A DNA stretch of 64,000 nucleotides. Origin: Aphidius gifuensis (Eukaryota; Arthropoda; Insecta; Hymenoptera; Braconidae). The position numbers and the translations under genes are program-made. The notes under the pieces are model-generated. The model was not told the origin of the DNA, did no database searches, and was given only the letters and a program-made list of their open reading frames with translations. This document shows positions 60,101 through 64,000 of the stretch, one piece after another; positions within the stretch are counted from its first letter, which is position 1, and each line of letters opens with the position of its first letter. The stretch lies in assembly GCF_014905175.1 (NCBI RefSeq), contig NC_057789.1:5394001-5458000 (forward strand). The letters run 5' to 3'.

Positions 60101-63100
60101 TCTAATTATGAGCTTTATAAGCGTTAAAATATTAATTTATATTTGAGTTAATCCGGTATTGACATGTATGTATTTGTGATGAGATTATTAAGCAGATCTT
60201 TAGCTCACACTCATGCTCCCTCTATCAATTTATCGAACTACTATGTTTATACATAACTTTCAATGATTTATCAAGTTTCTTTGTGTGTATATGTTTGTGT
60301 GTATAATGAGTACACTTGTTAATGTGTATAATCTGTTTTGTTATTTTAATTTTTTTATTATTTTTATTTTTTCTTAAACATTATTTATTATTATAAATTT
60401 TTATCATGATTATTACTCATCATATAGTCGCAATATAACACCAAAGTAACGACGCAAAGGTGACCTTTTAGGTTTACATTGCGCGCATATTCTAAAACAT
60501 TTATTATATTGTGTGGTGATTTTAATATGTAAAAATTATTAATTCATAGAATCAAATATTTAACTATATATGAAAATATTTTTAAAGCTAAGCAGCTGCA
60601 AATAAGTGAAGTTACTACTGCTATTATATCAACTACTTTTTTACGTGATATTTATTATTGTGTGTTACCGCAAACATCTCGTTAGTGCCATTGGTTTTTT
60701 TAACATTTTTTTTTCCTACCTTATTTCATCTTGAGGTGCTTATTATTACTGAGTACACTGAGTTTATAAAATTTTATTTTTTATCATTTTTTTTTATATC
60801 ACTTTTGTTGGTTTACTGAAAAATAAATGAAAAAAAAAAATTTTTCAAGAAAGCAAAACTGCATACAAAGATACTAATGAAATATATTTAGAGTTACATT
60901 TATGCAAAGTTGATAACCAGTAATAAAAGAAGATAAAAAAATTTTAAAAAACGACGTGGTTACGTTGAAGCGCGCGTTTCCGGATTAGCCGCTTCCTCGG
61001 GGCCATGTCGTCATGTGTGTGTCTATTTAACGTGTGACAATATATTCTTAATGTTAACGAAAAAAAAAAAGCTTTTTTATTTTCATTCAAGTGTTTAATA
61101 TTTATAATTTTATATCTGTTTGTACAAACAAGTATATAGTATATTAATTATTAGCTTATTGCTTTGTGGTATTATTAATAGAAAAAAAAAGAAATAAATA
61201 AACAGGGAAAAAAAGAATCAAGTTATGATAATAATTGAGGAGAATGATTTACCTTCTCAATTGTTTATTCACATGATATATTAGTGTTAAGCTTGGGGTT
61301 AATACGTCAGAATTATATTTGGATACAGTGCAACATCGAAGTCAGTTGTGCTTCTAAATACTCGGTGAGTGGTTTTTTGTCTTTTTTTTTTTTTTTTCTA
61401 TTGCCCCTTTTATAGCTTGACACACAAAGAAAATAATAAATAAATTACTGGGAAAATTTATAGTGTGTTGGTTTAATGACAGAGACATTTCATGTCAACT
61501 TGTGGCTATAATATTGTTGATATATTTTTTATTTCAATTTAATATATATGAGTTTGAAAATTTTACTCTCATATATACCTAGACACAAATGCAATTCACC
61601 AACACTGCCACAAGTGCCTTAATGACGTAAATTGATTATTCATATTTATCAGAAATGTTTTTTTTTCCTTGTTATAAAATTGATGACGTTTGTTTTTTCG
61701 TTCATTGCCTCGCGTGGAAAATATTATTTTAAATATAAACAAAGTTTAAATAATTAATATATGCAATAATTTTATAACAGATAGGTGTTTTTTTTTTTTT
61801 TCTTTGAGATATACCTTGCAAAGAAATTTTTTAAAATAAATTACATAGAAAATTGTATTGTCTGTGTGTGGTCGGAAGCTTGGCGACCTCGAAAATGAAT
61901 TCGATAACAAGGTTTCTTCACAAGCAAAATGACAACAATCTTCATCAAGCGTAGTTGTCGTTTTTTATTATTATATTTATACTTTTAAAATCCAAGCTTT
62001 GTGTGGGTTTAAAGATCAAGTCAATTAACACAAAAAAAAAAAGAAAAAAATAATTCAAAACCACTGTTCAAAATGGGATTTATTATATATTTTTATTATC
62101 TATGAAAAATGAGTTTATTTTTAAACATAAAGATAAATTATTAAAATATTTATTTTATCATGTGTTTTGTATAATATTTAACAGCTCTAAAAAAAATATA
62201 CAATATATAGCATAACACCCAACACATTAGATGTCTATTTTAAAAATTTTATTTTTAATTGATGTAATGAATTTATATATATATACAAGTGTGCTATAAA
62301 TAAACACTGACAGTTTACGAAAAATGATTTTTTTAAAAATGATATTTATGTTGGTCAAATTTGATAATATTATTATATTTTTTTTTTATGAGTCAACCGA
62401 AGAGAAAGAGGTCGCATGCGTCGTACTTAAAAGAGAGCACGTGCTTGCAATCATTTATGTGCATGTTAAGAATTAAATTAATGTTAGTTTTTGTAAACTT
62501 GATGATTTTTGTTAAATTTTTAAATTAAAAATGACGATAATAAAATTTTAAAAAAGGGTAGAGTATCGGATAAGCCAATTGTAACGTAAAATGAAATATC
62601 GATTTGTAATTTTCATGTTTAGTGGTTAAATTAAAAAAAAAAAAAAACATATAACTATACCTGTGTGTAGTAGAATAATATACCTAAAAAAAATAATTGA
62701 TTTATTTTTATATAAATAACCACAATTGGGTTAAAATTTTCATAAAAATTAATTTAAAAAAATTTAGATTAAATTCAGTTTAAAATTGATATAGAATATA
62801 TATTTTTTTTCTCTCTCTTTCTGCCTAGTATTTATTGTAGCTTTTTGCTATTATTAAATATTTTGCCTCTCTTATAACCATAACGTAAATTATTATCACG
62901 GCATTCATACACGATAGACTTGCGTGACAAGGTCACGGTCGGGTCGTCACGGAACTCCTTCATACGAGACAGGTTAAAGTCATGAAATACTTTTGTACAT
63001 TATAATATCATCATTTATTTCAAACTCTTATTACACATACACAAACAGACACAAGTAAAATAAATATATTTGTCTCATCAATTTTATTTTTAAATTTCTT

Positions 63101-64000
63101 ATTACTGGAATTTTACATTATTTTTTATTTTTTCAAGAAAAGTTTTATTACCTCTGTGCGATAATAAAAATAAAAAAGAATATGAAAAATAAAAAAAAAA
63201 AAAAATATAAATTGCGATGAGTAGAATAAAAGGTAATAATAATGAAAAAATAATAATAATAATAAAAAACTTTTATTATGCTTGAAAAATGTTGAATAAT
63301 AATTTAAAAATTAAAAAAAAAAAAAAAAAAGAAGCATACATTTTTGAAGATTAAATGGTGATTGTGGTTGAATTTGGTGTGTTAAATCTCAGCAAGATGA
63401 AAAGTATGTATAAATGATAAGTTGAAATAAGACGAGAAAAAATATTTCTACGGTGTATTTGTATGACAGATAACTGATGCAGCACAAAAGGACTTTGTAC
63501 GCTTACAGAAAATGCAAAGTGCTTTATACCAAAGACATTATTATTATTTATTTATTATTATTTATTTTTATTTTTCTATATTTATATATATATATTGAAT
63601 CGTTTTTATATTGACTTATTTATACTATAAAATATTTATTTTATATTTAAACTTTGACCTTATTATTATTTAACGTGATTTTTCTTTTTGTCGCAATAAT
63701 TTTATTTAAGCATCAACTATTATACTAGAAATATTGTAGTAGTAAATAAAAAGGAGAAAATATACAATTGTTGTGGTAAAGGGGTAAACGGAGACGACAA
63801 GGACGAATGTCTTTTGCTTTCTTATTTACTTTCAGTAAGATCCGAATGAGGTTGAGTCAGGTCACGAAAAAAAAAAAAAAAACACCAACAGAAAAAGTCA
63901 ATTCATTTACGTTTTTTTTTTTTTTATTCATCTTCTCTTTTTGTTTTTATTGTTAATTGTTATTGTTATTTTATTATTTAAATATTTATTTAATATTTAT
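57153..64000 (+). other. Presumed long intron or upstream DNA to the right edge
   Basis: No gene is supported. GC-richer islands lie near 58,265-58,400, 58,965-59,070, 59,580-59,760 (CT-rich), 60,955-61,020 and 62,900-62,965. A possible noncoding first exon at about 61,342-61,364 has an initiator-like TCAGT and a CG|GTGAGT donor. The final 1 kb is nearly pure A/T. Confidence 0.4.
59955..59974. repeat. (TAA)n microsatellite
   Basis: Tandem ATA/TAA units in A/T-rich DNA. Confidence 0.85.

Noticed and set aside
33073..61006. GCCAT motif count as proof of Polycomb response elements
   Set aside because: By base composition about a dozen GCCAT sites are expected by chance in this span, so counts alone carry no weight.
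1..64000. tRNA, rRNA, known miRNA, CRISPR, transposase or viral (including wasp proviral) genes
   Set aside because: I looked for T-loop and A-box motifs, well-known insect miRNA seeds, repeat-spacer arrays and transposase or viral-like proteins, and found none. A covariance-model or profile search would be needed to exclude them.

Overview
The window is AT-rich insect nuclear DNA, most likely hymenopteran. A braconid-like parasitoid wasp is my best guess from overall character; I recognise no diagnostic marker. The genes have short spliced exons with GT/AG junctions and strongly A/T-ending codons. They belong to animal families: PLOD lysyl hydroxylase, the splicing factor SREK1, a BTB zinc-finger protein, NDFIP, GLYR1/NDF and an LRR-Ig receptor. 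I see no bacterial, viral or transposase gene.

Positions 1-26.5 kb are gene-dense. The order is PLOD (-, 3' part outside the left edge), SREK1 (+), a BTB/C2H2 gene (-), Ndfip (-) and Glyr1 (+). PLOD/SREK1 and Ndfip/Glyr1 are divergent pairs sharing about 0.8 kb of upstream DNA. SREK1 and the BTB gene converge. Every coding junction assembled for these five genes and for the LRR-Ig gene keeps the reading frame. Glyr1 has ten coding exons. Its 11.8-kb intron 7 holds a complete opposite-strand gene for a 910-residue LRR-Ig membrane protein, with a cytoplasmic cysteine cluster and 11-residue repeats. The same intron may hold part of a second small minus-strand gene.

Positions 26.5-64 kb are almost gene-free by ORF evidence. 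The one well-supported coding piece is a first coding exon at 33,967-34,028 (+). It lies behind GAGA-type tracts and an initiator-like TCAGT, ends in a strong donor, and is followed by about 30 kb with no clear second exon. That layout fits a long first intron of a gene continuing to the right. Several short ATG-to-donor segments and one 28-nt microexon candidate in the same phase suggest alternative starts. The rest is A/T homopolymer-rich DNA with many 100-250-bp GC-richer islands, microsatellites, one decayed inverted-repeat element and a nuclear-receptor-like site cluster.

All calls come from reading the sequence and remembered family features; no search was run. Gene identities are strong for PLOD, SREK1, NDFIP and GLYR1, and class-level for the BTB and LRR-Ig genes. 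The product of the 33,967 gene is unknown.
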